DNA from: Parietaria judaica
Lineage: Eukaryota > Streptophyta > Magnoliopsida > Rosales > Urticaceae
Assembly: GCA_954871525.1 (NCBI GenBank)
Contig: OX940870.1
Coordinates: 11,005,501-11,069,500 of the forward strand
Direction of reading: 5' to 3'
Length of the DNA: 64,000 nucleotides
A program made the position numbers and the translations under genes. The first letter of the stretch is position 1, and each line of letters opens with the position of its first letter. The notes under the pieces are model-generated. The model did not search any database, was not told where the DNA came from, and saw nothing but the letters and a program-made list of their open reading frames with translations. Positions 1 to 12,463 of the stretch are shown one piece after another.

Positions 1-299
1 TGAATACTGATCATCCACAATGTGGATGCAGATGCACTATAATTAATTTAACCTTGAGCGCAGCCTTTCACTATTTATTTATACCTTCTTTTTCCTCAAT
101 ATATTCCTATCCGATTTAACTCTATATTTCTTTCTTTTTTGGTCTAGTTAAACCAAAATAAATAATTCTTTGACACGTTTGTTGACTTTTCGTAGATTAG
201 TTGATGCACCCACAAAGTAGATTCCTATAATTATTATTTTTTCAATAAGCTCTTAACATAATAACTTGACATCTGGTTTGGTTATAATGTCTTCACTTG
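1..299. other. AT-rich flank, no gene seen
   Basis: No coding potential is recognisable here. The stretch leads into the degraded 3' end of an old Copia element that begins near base 300, so it is probably eroded element or neighbouring intergenic DNA. Confidence 0.4.
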
Positions 300-364
300 A
301 TACAGTTAAGCAAAAATTTATGGCCTTATTATGGCAGCCAAAGAAGTTGGTGAGTTGTATCATC
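300..364 (+). pseudogene. Remnant of Copia RNase H coding sequence
   Basis: Translating across one small deletion gives F-M-A-L then M-A-A-K-E-V-G-E-L. This resembles the Copia RNase H segment around the conserved 'EAEFMA' motif. It lies directly upstream of an LTR-like sequence starting at 365, which is the expected position for the end of a Copia pol gene. The reading frame is broken and the rest of the element is not visible. The assignment rests on one short motif plus position. Confidence 0.5.
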
Positions 365-493
365 TGTGAGTTTAAACTTGACTTAACTCGTCACACAGAG
401 GAAGTTAGCCTTGTTCGGAGACGCGAGCAAGTATGCTCGACAATGTGAGTAAGTTCGCCGGGAAGATGCGAGCAATTATGCTCGTGGAGAAAC
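365..493 (+). repeat. Old LTR, left part (interrupted)
   Basis: This begins TGTGAGTTTAAACTTGACTT and continues with 'gagcaa..tgctcg' motifs. The same LTR family is seen on the minus strand at 30212-29815. The sequence resumes at about 5663 after the inserted minus-strand Copia element and ends near 6062, so the LTR was split by a later insertion. Confidence 0.65.
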
Positions 494-802
494 TGTTGTT
501 TTATGCACACCTCCGAAGTACAATCAGAAGATACAATAATCTCACCACACTCACAAATTAAATATACTCACTTGCTCAATAGTATTTGTGTATATTTAAT
601 GTGTATACGACAATCAGCAAGCTAATGGAGAATGAAGAATTGAGGAATAGTTTTACTCTAACTATAAGCAATGTCGAATACCAAGGGAGTTGCTAAATAC
701 ATGCATCGGAGTGGTGTTTATATAGCACTCACTAGTAAAGCCAAATGACTATTTTACCCTAAGAAACTTGATAGCCAAGTAACCGTACACAGCAAGAAAA
801 CA
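494..802 (-). repeat. 3' LTR of minus-strand Copia (boundary may reach 854)
   Basis: On the plus strand it starts TGTTGTTTTATGCACAC and is homologous to 5357-5658. It carries a 9-bp insertion relative to the other copy. Homology stops at about 806. The purine run at 855-864 makes 854 an alternative outer edge. Confidence 0.75.
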
Positions 803-848
803 AAACTTGCTAACCAAGTTTGGCTTTGAGTAAAGTCAAAGCTTATGA

Positions 849-3800
849 CTACATTTTCCCCCGTAAATTTGACTTTGCTCGAGGTTTTTCACACCAAGCG
901 ATCCGCATTTCTGCGAATTTGACTCTCGCTAGAGCTTTAGTGAGAATGTCAGGCCGTTGCTCTTTTGTGCTGACAAACTCCACGATGATCTCTCGCTCTT
1001 CGACACACTCGCGAATAAAGTGAAAGCGCGTGTCGATGTGTTTGCAGCGTCCGTGGAACACCGTATTTTTCATCAGTGCGATCGCGGACTTGTTATCAAC
1101 GTAGAGAGTCATTGGCTTCTGCTCGGCTCCAGTCACTTCGCTCAATAAGTTTTTGAGCCACAAAGCTTGACACGCCGCTACGGTCGCTGCCATGAACTCG
1201 GCTTCACAAGAGGAAAGAGCCACAACTCTTTGCTTCTGAGACTGCCAGGTGATCAAATTCCTGTTGAGATAAAATTCCATACCTCCGGTACTTTTTCTAT
1301 CATCGATGTCACCGGCTAGGTCACTGTCGGTAAAACCGACCAGTTCTTCAGCTCCACTTCCTCTTCCGTACTGGATCCATAGCTCGTCGTTCCTTTCACG
1401 TAACGAAGGATATGCTTCACAGCCTGCTGGTGTAGACTAGTAGGCTTCTCCATGTGACGACTCACCATGCCAACTGCATATGAGATGTCAGGTCGGGTGT
1501 GGGTTCGGTACCTGAGACACCCGATGACACGCCTATACTCTGTGGGATCCACTGGTGTTCCTTCCGTTTCCTTCCCGAGCTTTAACTTTGGTTCCATCGG
1601 ATACTTGCTCGGGTTGCAATCCGCCATCTTGAATTGCTGTAGAATTTTCTTCGCGTAAGCCGTCTGCTTCAGCGTGACACATTCCTTATTCTGATCGACC
1701 TCGATGCCGAGGTAGTATGAGAGTTGTCCGAGGTCGCTCATCTCAAAGTCCTTCATCATCTGCTTCTTGAATCCATCAATGACTTTTGCACTGGATCCAG
1801 TCACGATCAGGTCGTCGACGTACACACTGACGATGAGTATCTCGTCTTGATTGTTCCTCGTGTAGACTGCTTGCTCTTGGGAGCACTTCTTGAAACCAAG
1901 ACTCTTCGTACTTTTTTCGAGTCGAGTGCTCCACACACGTGGTGCTTGCCTCAACCCATAAAGAGCTTTTGACAACTTGTACACCTTGTGCGATGCGGTC
2001 TTGTTGACGAAGCCTTCTGGTTGAGCAACGTAGACTTCTTCTTCGAGTTCACCATTCAGGAACGCCGATTTGACGTCCAGGTGATGGATTTTTCAGCCTC
2101 GGCGAGCAGCGAGGGCTAGGATCAGTCTGACCGTGTCGAGTCTGGCTACTGGAGCGAAAACTTCCTCGAAATCTACTACTTGCTCCTGCACGTAGCCCTT
2201 TGCGACCAGTCTGGCCTTGTGCTTGAGGACCTTTCCTTCTGAGTCCTTCTTGAGCTTGTAGACCCACTTCACCAACGGACTTGAGACCTTTTGGAAGGTC
2301 GACTAGCTCCCACGTCTGGTTCTTCTCAATGGAGTCTAGGTCTCTCTTCATCGCTTCCTGCCATTCTTTCTCGGTGGCTGCCTCGCGATAGTTGGAAGGT
2401 TCCTCTTCACTTACTATAAGGAGCTCCTCCAGGCTCAAATCAAGCTCCCGCACTTCTTCGTAAACGTCGGATAGGGTACGGAACCCTCTTGGTCCGTCCT
2501 TGATTGATAAGTCTCCCGAGATGGTTCCTCCCGAAGTGGGATCGGGGTGCTCATTCCTGATCCTGGGTTGGGCGAGCCTGGTGGTGAGCTGGTTCCCGAC
2601 GAACTAGTTTTCGTCGAGTTGGGCGTTGCTAGCCCCTGGAACGGACTATCTCCCTCTTCATGCTCGACCGCATCTTCCTCTTGGAGTATGAACTCCACCG
2701 AGTTCTTTTCCGGCTCTCCGTTCTCATCTCGCCACACCCCACTTTTTCTCTTCTTCGAACATGGCGTCTCTGCTCACATGCAGTTTGCCGCGTCGGGGGT
2801 CGTAAAAGTTGTGTGCCTTGCTCCTTTCTTCGGCGCCAAGGTACACCATCGGTTGACTCCGATCATCGAGCTTCTTGAGGTGTGGTCCTACACTCTTCAC
2901 ATGTGCGGTGCACCCAAACACCTTTAAATGCTCCAGATGAGGTTTCTTCCCTTTCCATGCTTGGTAAGGGGTGCGCTCTCCTAGCGCCTTCGTCAGCAAG
3001 CGGTTCAGCAAGTAAACCGCGTTACGTACTGCTTCTCCCCAGAAGTTTGCTGTAACTTGCAGGCTTTTCAACAAGCTCCTTGCCGTGTCCATGACGGTTT
3101 GATTCCGTCTCTCTACCACGCCGTTCTGTTGGGGCGTGTATAGTGCGGTGAGGTGTCGCTCTACACCTTCTTCTCTGCAGTACTCAGCGAACTTCTCAGA
3201 CGTGAACTCTCCTCCACGGTCTGTTCGAAAAGTCTTCAGCCTATGTCCTGACTGGTTCTTCACGAGCCGCTTGAATTTCTTGCAGACTTCAAAGGCTCCT
3301 GCCTTCTCTTTGAGCGTGTACGCCCACATCCAGCGACTATAATCATCAACTAGCAAAAGTAAGTACTTGTTACCGGCTAGAGTTGCTGGGGTGATTGGAC
3401 CACACAGGTCAGCGTGCACCAGTTGGAGGGGTCGCACTGCTCGGAACTTGGCCTTGATCGGAAATGGCACTCTTGCCTGTTTCGCGACCATGCAGCATTC
3501 ACACAACTGGTCAGGGTGTTCAATCTTTGGTACCCCAAAAGCCAACTCCTTGTCGCCTATCATCTTGAGCGCGTGAAAATTCACGTGCCCGAGTCTCGCA
3601 TGCCATAGCCACGACGGGTCTGCGATCGACGCCATCAAGAAAATCGGTTGATCTACCACCAGGTTGATCTTGTAGAAACGACTCGGTGATATCTTCACCT
3701 TCATCAATAGAGCGCCATCTTTGTTCCACATCTTCAGGAAATCTCCGGATAAGATCATTGTGTGACCGATCTCTGTCATTTGTCCTAAGCTGATGATGTT

Positions 3801-5240
3801 ACTCTTCAGCTTCTGTATGTAGTAGACTTCGGTCAATAGGCGTTGGTCCCGATTCTTGCACTTGAATAGGATGGACCCTCTGCCCTTGATGTGGACGATG
3901 GAACCATCTCCGAACTTCACGTTTCCTGTGATCTTCTCGTCGAGCTCTTCAAACTTCGCTCGATGACCCGTCATGTGGTTGCTGGCTCCGTTGTCTAAAT
4001 ACCATATGTCGGTATAGACCTTCTATTCGCCATCTGCGAGTAGGTTGGCGACAACCTTATCTTCGTTGAGCATCACCTTCCTGGTTTGCTCGTCGTTCTT
4101 CCTGGTCGAGCTGAGCTTCTCTGCCATCATCAGCTCATCCACTCGGCTCAGTACTTGGTCGTCAGGTACATCCTCGCTGGATACCTGGTCATCAAGTACT
4201 ACGTCGACGCGTTCCTGCTTGACGTGTGTCTCGTCGACCACATCCTGGTCGTCATGCTCGTCGCCACTTAAATCCACCATCTTCTCGGCGAATATAAGTG
4301 CGTGCTCGTCATCATCGAATATCACCAGATTCGCTTGTTCATCGCGGTTCTTAGTATGACACTCGTTTGCGTAGTGACCATACTTCTGAAAATTATAGCA
4401 CTTCACTGTGCTATTGTCCTTGCGGGTGGCGCCATCTTGGCATGGAGTGCTACTGCCTTGACCACGCTGGTCGCGAACACGTCCTTAACCTCGGCCTCTG
4501 CCACGTCTACAGCTCTCGCTGCCGTATCCGTTGCGACTCGTCGAGCTTGAAGAAGAACCTTCTCGCTGGTTCAACTTCTGCTTAGCCTTCCATTCTTCAT
4601 GCGTGAACAGGAGGTGTTTCTCCTCGTCTCTGTCGCCATAGCCCCGAAGCCTCTCCTCGTGGACTTTTAGACGACCGACAACCTCCTCGACTGACATAGT
4701 CTTGAGGTCGCTAAACTGCTCGATCGACGTCACGATCTGCATGTATCTGTGAGTTACAGATCTCAAGAATTTCTTGACCACGGTGGTCTCGTCCACCGGT
4801 TCGCCTAGTGAGCGGATACCCGTTGCAAGAGATGAAAGCTTCATGGCGAACTCGTCCACGGATTCACCGTCTCTCATACGGAGAACCTCGAATTTGCTCT
4901 TCAAGGTTTGAACCTTGGCTTCTCTGACGCGTTCTGCGCCCGTGTGCATCGTCCACAACGTCTCCCACGCCTTCTTTGCGGAATCCTTCTCGCCGATCAT
5001 GAGAAGGATATCTTCCGGTATTCCCTGATAGATGGCGGCAAGAGCCATCCTATCCTTGTGTGCTTCGACATCTCCGTCTTGTACGGCCTCCCAGACTCCT
5101 TGCGCCTGCAGATTTACTCGCATCTTCAGCGCCCACACCGTGTAGTTGCTCTTCATGAGCATCGGGTACTGTAGCGTCACATGTCCTCCGGTTGATTTGC
5201 TTGACGACTCCATGTACTTCGGCATAGGGAAAACTTGCAC
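849..5240 (-). pseudogene. Copia gag-pol, multiply disrupted
   Basis: Reading on the minus strand, the gag domain starts at 5240. A CCHC knuckle follows near 4400, where the second Cys is replaced by Phe (C-Y-N-F). The protease motif W-Y-L-D-N-G-A-S lies near 4000. Integrase has an HHCC region and the signatures HADLCGP, TDRGGEF and QQNGVVERRN (about 3500-3070). RT carries YVDDLIVTG near 1820 and RNase H carries SSCEAEFMAA near 1200. Lesions include in-frame stops at about 4485 (TAA), 4023 (TAG) and 2093 (TGA in place of a Trp codon). Frame changes occur near 2730, 2450, 2280 and 1360. The element cannot make a working polyprotein and is a relic. Confidence 0.9.
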
Positions 5241-5356
5241 TAAAAAATCTCAAGAAATCGTTTCTGATGTGGAAGATCAGTCAGAACCGCAACCACAGAG
5301 CATACTAAGAATTTCAAGAGACTTGACAATACTGATAACCCCGCTCTAATACCAAA

Positions 5357-5658
5357 TGTTGGTTTCTATGCACACTTCCGAAGTACACTAAGAAGATACA
5401 ATAATCTCACCACACTCACAAATTAAATATACTCACTTGCTCAATAGTATTTGTGTATATTTAATGTGTATACGACAATCAACAAGCTAATGGAGAACGA
5501 AGAATTGAGGAATAGTTTTACTCTAACTATAAGCAATGTCGAATACCAAGGGAGTTGCTAAATACATGCATCAGAGTGGTGTTTATATAGCATTCACTAG
5601 TAAACTATTTTACCCTAAGAAACTTGATAGCCAAGTAATCGTATACAGCAAGAAAACA
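5357..5658 (-). repeat. 5' LTR of minus-strand Copia
   Basis: Plus-strand TGTTGGTTTCTATGCAC to AAGAAAACA, homologous to 494-802. The adjacent primer-binding site (plus strand about 5343-5354) fixes this copy as the 5' LTR. It may be truncated at its outer end. Confidence 0.8.
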
Positions 5659-5662
5659 AAAC

Positions 5663-6062
5663 AAGTGTGCTCGAGGAAGGAAGACGAGCAAGTCGGCTCG
5701 CGGACAGAAAAGCTGAACGAGGAGAAAAAGGGAAACTCTACCCAGAAAAGGAAAATGCGTAACTTGAGGAGCAAGCAAATCAAGTCAAAGATTTGGCGAG
5801 ATTATTTAGGGTAGTTTCCTGATTTCGTGCGATTCAATTAGCTAGGGTTTTGCCTATGTGAGGCCTATATAAACCTAGCATTGTGTACATTGTAAAATGC
5901 CGAAAGCAGTTGAGTTGTGTAGAGCGTCCATTAGTAGTTTGAATTTATCTCTTTGTAATTTGTCTTCGAATTAATTCGAGAAACATTTTCTCTCATTCGC
6001 GTTCTTAAATTTGCTATCTTCTTGTGATATTCGTGATTCTTCGCAGATCATTGGATCCAACA
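5663..6062 (+). repeat. Old LTR, right part
   Basis: This is the continuation of the LTR begun at 365. It contains a TATA-like GCCTATATAAACC near 5862 and a T-rich downstream segment, and ends ATTGGATCCAACA. The part from 5663 to about 5850 is closely similar to the reverse complement of 29850-30050, showing that both belong to one LTR family. No second LTR or primer-binding site follows, so it is a 3' or solo LTR. Confidence 0.65.
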
Positions 6063-7164
6063 ACCTTTATTTAATTAACACATTTAATTACCGATTTGAC
6101 ACTTTAGCTTTACACGATACTTTAATTAATATAGTTATTTAATCCTCAAGAAAACCTTATTGTAGCGCCGAAATATTTCATCTAATTAGGAGCAATGCAT
6201 ATATATAATTAAAGTATTTTGGTGGTGAGACAAAATCTTTTCTCACGGCATGCCTCGATTTTTCCAACAGCACTTTCGTATTTCTCACCTTCTTTTTCTA
6301 TAATTATTTTGCTTGAGAAATTATTTGTATCTTAGCTTTGTTGGACAAAAATCAACGTGGAAATCGAGAAAGAAATAAAGCGAAGAAAAAAAGAAAAAAG
6401 AAAAGAAAAAAGAAAGATGTGTTATTTGAAGTTTAAATTAAGTTTGTAAACCAATTCGATAGAAATGGGAGATGTTTAAAGTGAAACAATGATTATAGAA
6501 ACCACTGAATTTTCATCCACTAATTACGAGTTTTTCACCTGACGCACGACCAACTATAAATAAATCTATACTAGTGTGTCATCACCATTATAATGGTACC
6601 AAATGACTTCACCGTGCACGTAGATTTTTTTTTCTTTTTAATTTTTTTCGTGACATTACATTTTTACAAAGATGAAAGATCAATATATACATTTAAAAAA
6701 ATTTAGATGTGTTTTTAAATATTGAACGCGTTCACTCTTGAAAAAGTTAACAGCAAGTAAAATAAATGGAAGAAATTTTTAAAAGAAAGATAAAATCAAA
6801 TATTAAAAGAGTTAATCGTGAAAAGAAATAATTAAATTTGTATCACAGAAATCAAAACATTGTATACTTACGCCGCTACGGCACTACCTTCTTTCCTGTC
6901 TCACCTTTCTCTCTGCAGATTCTGAAATAAGCATAGTTTATTGTTTATCTTCAAAAATAGTATAGTAATAATAATAAATAACTAATAAACTACATAATGA
7001 TATATTAAGTCATATATAAGCCATGGCCTACTAAAGCTTGAGCGTACAGATATATATCATCATTATCACTTAACAAAATTAGAATTAATGAATCGAATTT
7101 TAAACAATTCAAGATCACGTATTTTTTTCTAATTATATTTTTTTAGGATTAATGAATTAAAGTA
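6063..7164. other. AT-rich intergenic DNA
   Basis: No ORF of interest, RNA gene or terminal repeat was recognised. Short A/G-rich runs occur near 6360-6410. Confidence 0.5.
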
Positions 7165-7690
7165 GCTACGGACATTTGTGGTGAAAGTCATCGAACTCAT
7201 CATTTTTTTTTACGAATAAGTCACTAAACTCATATTTTAGCGAAGAAAGTTATCGAACTCATCAATTTCTTACAGATAAGTCAATAATCTCAATTTTTTG
7301 GCAGCGAAAATCGCCGATGTCACACTTTTATTGTAAATAAACCCTTGCAATGTTAAATGTCACTTTTTTTTTTTTGTCATGTTAGACGCGCCACATCGCT
7401 ACATATACTTACATGCTATATGTGAGCCTTTCTCGACCGTCCTCCTGGCCACGTTCTAGTGGCAGTATTCAGGCGTATTCGGCGACGAGAGCTACTACGG
7501 GCAATAGGTCGCGGCCGGGAGGACGATAAAGTGATTTGTCGCGTCTTAAGATTGTGGAAAATATGAAATTTAACATTGTAAGGTATATTTACAATAAAAA
7601 ATACGACGATAGTGACTTTTGTCGCTAAAAAAAAGAATTTGGTCACTTATCTGTAAGAAAGTGATAAGTTCGATGTGTTTCGCCGCAAAT
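7165..7690. mobile_element. Degenerate TIR element (Mutator-like MITE)
   Basis: The left end reads TTGTGGTGAAAGTCATCGAACTC. The reverse complement of the right end reads TTTGCGGCGAAACACATCGAACTTATC. Homology continues inward through 'cttacagataagt' and 'attgtaaat'. The left arm contains the module more than once. The middle (about 7420-7545) is GC-richer than its surroundings and could be captured sequence. I could not define a target duplication. A shorter relative lies at 39100-39225. Confidence 0.55.
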
Positions 7691-8820
7691 TACCCCAAAA
7701 CATTAATATTCTACTCTTCTTTTTGTAGGATCAAAAGCGTGGGTTGAATTCTCTCATTTTTCAACTCAACGATGACTGACTATAAATCGATTCTTGTTGT
7801 CGAACCCCAATAGTCAAAATAAATCAATTTAAAACACACTGGTATCATATTCCACAAACTTATTATTATTTCGTAATCCGAATTGAAATATATCTAATAA
7901 CACTAGATAGATACATAAAATAGTGGTATATCTCTTAGGGGTGTTCTTTATTCCCTCGATTTCCCAACTTAGCTAATGGAATCCATACTCTCTCTAAAGA
8001 AAAGGATATCTTCGTAATCTCCTTATTCTAAGGCTAAATGGCCGAAAGAAGAGACCATTTAAGTTCTTTTCTTACTTAATAATTAAGGTTAGGGATAAAG
8101 ATGGAATCTAGTTCCTCTAAAAAACCCAAAGAAGAAGCTTCATCATCAGCTTTCTTACTTAATATTAATCTATACTTTATTTTATTGATATCAACGACTT
8201 CAGTTTTTGGGAGAAAAAAAACCTCCGTTCTTTTCAAAATAGTCGGTGGCTTTACTCCTTTCCCGTTAAAAATGACCCGAAAATTTTTACTATTGCGCAA
8301 TACATTTAATCACTTTTATTATTCGTATCTCAACCTTGTGATGGTTTTATCTTTTATCCGTTTTTTTAGTCCGATAATCTATAATGTTGTCTTGTAATTA
8401 GTTGGTGATAGATATACATTCGAATAAGTCATGTGTTGTGTGTTGCGCATATGTTAACTTTTCTCGGTCATTTTATTTTTAACGCACAAAGGGCAATGTG
8501 CTAATTTTTTAAAAGCAAATAAGGCATTGCTGCCAAAAATAACTCACATGTGGCAAACTGTAACAACATTCAAAGTTCAGGGTATTGCTGCCAATTAGTT
8601 GTCAATATCTAAGGAGTTTTGTGTAGCACTAAATTTCTTTTCTATGTCTAGGGATTTTATAGGTTATGCTAATAGCAATAAACACACACAAAAAAAGATA
8701 TAAGCATGTTTAGAAAATATTCAGTCAAAAGATTAAGGCCAGTAAAAAAATCTTTTTGTTTACTAATAAAATAAAATAAAAAAAAACCGAAGGATGACTG
8801 CGAAAACCGGGTAGGAGAAA
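7691..8820. other. Intergenic DNA and 3' flank of AP4M
   Basis: No supported gene. A 98-codon open frame at 8101-8397 is low-complexity and overlaps an antisense open frame, so I treat it as chance. The AP4M 3' UTR should lie just below 8821. Confidence 0.45.
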
Positions 8821-9553
8821 TCATAGCCGGGCAACGTATGAGTTTGCCTGTGTGACATATCTCACCCAACGGTATGGATTTTCGGTCTTCGTCTTCTTCA
8901 CTATCTGCAAGTACTTCACCTGCATCAAAAGATTAATTAAGCCTCTTGGAATTTCATTTATATTTTTCCAGATACGAGGACGAGTCAAAAAAGTTGACAA
9001 TAAAGGGACGAAATTGTTAACCTGAAGCCTTGAAGCATTGTACATTGGTATTGAAAAGGTCATGCTAACAGGTCCGGCTTCCTTGGAGACATTTCCTGCA
9101 ATAAGAAAAAAAAATAAAAATTAGCCTGATTACCTCCAAAGCAAGATCAAGGCAAGAGAATATCTCGATATAGTAGGAAATTACCATGCGACTCTTGAGA
9201 GAAAGTCAGTTTTGCACGAAGGGTATGTTCGGATCCACCGACAATCTATCATATACGTTATGAGTTTTGACATTCAAATAAAATGATTTTTGTAAAAAAA
9301 TAAATAAAAAGAATCGAGACCGTGAACGGAGGAAGTAGAATCTTGCCTTCTTTAAGCTCCATTCAATTCGTTTGTTTGCTTCCTTGAAATCAGTTGTGTT
9401 TCCAACAGCACCCGGTTCCAGCTCAAAACTTACCCTAAATATTAACAGTGTGGTGGAATCATTCTAATGGAAAAGGATAAGTAGGCGAATCAAACTTCCC
9501 ATTCTGCCCTTTTTCTTTTACACCATCTTAGCAAATATAAATGAATCGTACAT

Positions 9554-9590
<37 letters not shown>

Positions 9591-12463
9591 CCGTTACCTT
9601 GTTGTATATGCTGGCACTGGCATCTGAACAAGAACAGTATTTGCGGTGATACTCGACGGAAACTCGGCTCTCACTTTAATAATCACTTCAGCCTAGACGA
9701 AAATAATTATATTAGAGTAAATGAATTTTCAAAACTGCGACCTAAAGCATTAAACAGATGGTTCCACTCACCCTCAAGGATCCAGCTTCTTCAACCAGTG
9801 CATTTATACGAAAAGGTGGCTTAAATTCCTGAGTGATGCGGTAGTTCATGACAGAAAATTCACCATCAGGTGGTATCTGCATAGAAATTGAAATAATAAG
9901 TGCATTAGAAGAACTAAAGTACATAAGGATCTAAGAAATTTCTCATATTAATTTCGGAATACTATGGCACTAACCAGGGTCAGTGTCCTGTCAACGTCCA
10001 GACTATCAAGACGTACTGACTCATGGAAATTACAATCATCAAGTACAACAGCCCCGGATCCGAATGAACTTCCATAGTCTACATCAATAGAAGTAAACAG
10101 GCTTGGAAAGAGGATAAACAAGCAAAGCGTAGGGTCTATGTCAAGGACTTGACTTATTTATATTTTCTTCATGTCTGATTTTTTCAATATTATATATATG
10201 CTATGCTTTATTTTGTTTAGGTTTAAGCTATGTAAGGCCAGCTCCGGTCAGCCTGACCTGGTAAGTGTAATATATGGCTAATTTAAGGAGTTCTAAGAAA
10301 TGAAAAAAGGAATCCAAGTATTAGTCTGTGAATTAGTTAAGTAAATTAGCTTACATTCTCTCTAGGGTTTTAGATATACACAACAAGGAAAAAGGGCACT
10401 ACCGGCTGTATACCCATGACGAATCCAAACTCAGGATCGTCACAGTCAGTTTTGGGGACAGACCACTGAATGACTAAATAACAACCCAAATCATTTCTTG
10501 AAAGATGCTAATGATTTACCATGGGTTGATCTCCCACCTCCTCCAATACTCAAATCCTCATTCAAAGCGACCCGGATTTCTGGATTTCCTGTCAAATAAC
10601 TCTTCATTTGAATAGTTCCATCGATCTCAGAAGTAAGAATGTATCCCTGCATAATCAATGGTTCATTAGTAAATATCATGCCATTTTTTTTATTTCTTCA
10701 CATGGAAAGATAAATGTAAAACATTTAACTGAAATAGAAATATTAAAAAAAATATGCATGTCAAACATATATGACTTACACTGGAGCTGAAGGTGAGACT
10801 AATTTTCTCAATTACGTCCACGAATATCTCCTCTCTTCTCCTCCCTGCAGGCTCATTTGCCACAACAGACTTTGTAACAGCTGTCCCCGGCATTCTTTTG
10901 CTCCTTTGCTGCAGAGAAGTTGAAAATGCCGTATAAACTTCTTGCAATGCTTCAGTTAATATAGTTACGCCACCAACACATGTAAGTGTGTATACACGTG
11001 ATTGTAATCAAGATCAATGTAATGCAAAATTATTTCTTTAACGAAACACTTTCCATTATCCTATCAAACACGGAGAAACTACAACACTACGTGCGACAGG
11101 TTATACAAGAAATACCGTGAAAATGGCAGCTGGGCCAAGAGTTGGCAGACGAGCAGCATCAATCAGAAGTGGCTCGTTGAAAATGTACGACTTCAAGACC
11201 TCAGTAGAAGTAGTTTGCACGTAACCAAAATCCTATCATGAAACACGATTGTTATCCAACTCTTAGAGCTTATCTCAATTCACGAACAACGATACAATTT
11301 TGTATTTATTAAATAAGATAAACATCAAAATAAACAGCACTGCAGCTAGTCCAAAACAGGGAAATGCAGTGACGGTTTACTTACAATGACTTCATCCAGC
11401 AACTCATACACTAGTACAAAATTTTTACGCAAGGAATCTTCATTTAGAACCCCGAGGTAATCTTTGATAACTCGTGCAATTCTTTGCAGAAGCTCCAAGA
11501 CAAGAGAGGGAGACACATTTACTCTTGTTGTAGCAGCAAAGAGCAATCCAGCAACCTTCACGTGAAAATAGTTCACACCGTCTACATTCTACAAGAAACA
11601 CCGGACCCATAAAAGAAGTGTTGGAAGCCATTACTCATGTAAAGAATTAGCACTACATTCATAATATTTCATCATGGACAATAAGCCATATCATTTTGAT
11701 AATCAGTAACATGAATCATTTCTCTCTGCCACTAAACATAACTTCATCAATGCCCTACAAAGACGCTGCTATATATGATATGATCAAATGAGAAGATACC
11801 TACAAAGACAGGTGGAGCGTCGCCTTCTCCGTCTTCCTTCCAGAACTTTACTTTGCGGAAAAATATCTCTGCACTGCCCTTTTGAACTTCCCCGCGATCT
11901 GCGTACACGCATAAACACGATACAAGAATTCTTGTTACCCCTTCTTCGACTTTCATCTAGCGCGATTTGTCATGAACATCAAGGCCAGTATAGCTCAAAT
12001 TTACCCAATTCGACGACGACCAAGAAGTTGTAAATTTTTAATCAAACAATAACCAGATTTTCGTCCACATTATCTTCCCTTATAGGACTCCAATTCTCTA
12101 ACCAAAAACATGAATTCAACTTTCTCCATTCTCGTTTGAAAAAAAAATATATATAAAAAAAGGACAAATATGTAGGAAATATTCCATTTAAACACTAACT
12201 TTTTCATATCCACATTTATCCTAAACTTAAAATTATCCATTTTAGGGCTCCAATTCTCTAACCAAAAACAGGAATTCGATCTCCTCAGTTCTTGTTTCAA
12301 AAGCAAAATCGGACAAAAAAAACACGAATGCAGCGAAAGGAAGTCATATAAAGACAAAATTGAAGTCCGATCAGATCTACAATGTTCGGAGGATTGAGGA
12401 CTCACAGTCACGGAAGACGATGTTATCTCCTCTCTGAGAGAGTACGAAGAACTGAGAAATCAT
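8821..12463 (-). CDS. AP4M: AP-4 complex subunit mu (medium adaptin), 13 exons
   Basis: This is the cargo-binding medium subunit of the AP-4 adaptor, which sorts membrane proteins at the trans-Golgi network. Exons (minus strand): 12463-12406, 11898-11800, 11581-11385, 11232-11116, 10908-10780, 10646-10520, 10078-9975, 9876-9772, 9692-9598, 9434-9347, 9245-9185, 9095-9022, 8919-8821. They join in frame to 450 residues, matching the usual plant length of about 450. The N-terminal longin-like domain starts MISQFFVLSQRGDNIVFRD. Residues from about 170 to the end form the mu homology domain, with the family signatures RMPGTAVTKSVVAN, GYILTSEIDGTIQMKS and the C-terminal NPYRWVRYVTQANSY. All introns are GT-AG except intron 10, which has a GC donor (AAG|GCAAGA at 9346-9345). 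Every exon is intact and no stop interrupts it. Assignment to AP-4 rather than AP-1 or AP-2 rests on recognised family sequence. Confidence 0.95.
9557..9588. repeat. (AT)16 microsatellite in AP4M intron 9
   Basis: An uninterrupted AT dinucleotide run lies between exons 9 and 10 of AP4M, 10 bp from the splice donor of exon 9. It is likely length-polymorphic. Confidence 0.95.

Larger units (their letters stand above)
494..5662 (-). mobile_element. Decayed Ty1/Copia LTR retrotransposon, minus strand
   Basis: Direct repeats of about 300 bp lie at 494-802 and 5357-5658, sharing long blocks with scattered differences; the left copy carries a 9-bp insertion (gccaaatga). Just inside the right copy, on the minus strand, is TGGTATTAGAGC, a primer-binding site for initiator-Met tRNA with one change. 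Between the LTRs are gag, protease, integrase, reverse transcriptase and RNase H in Copia order. GAAAC precedes the left copy and AAAC follows the right one, a possible target duplication. A purine run (CGGGGGAAAA, minus strand, near 855-864) suggests the downstream LTR may extend to about 854, in which case the right LTR has lost about 50 bp. Confidence 0.9.

Noticed and set aside
8101..8397. 98-codon open frame beginning MESSSSKKPKEEASSS
   Set aside because: It is low-complexity, AT-driven and overlaps an antisense open frame. I saw no domain and no promoter or splice context.
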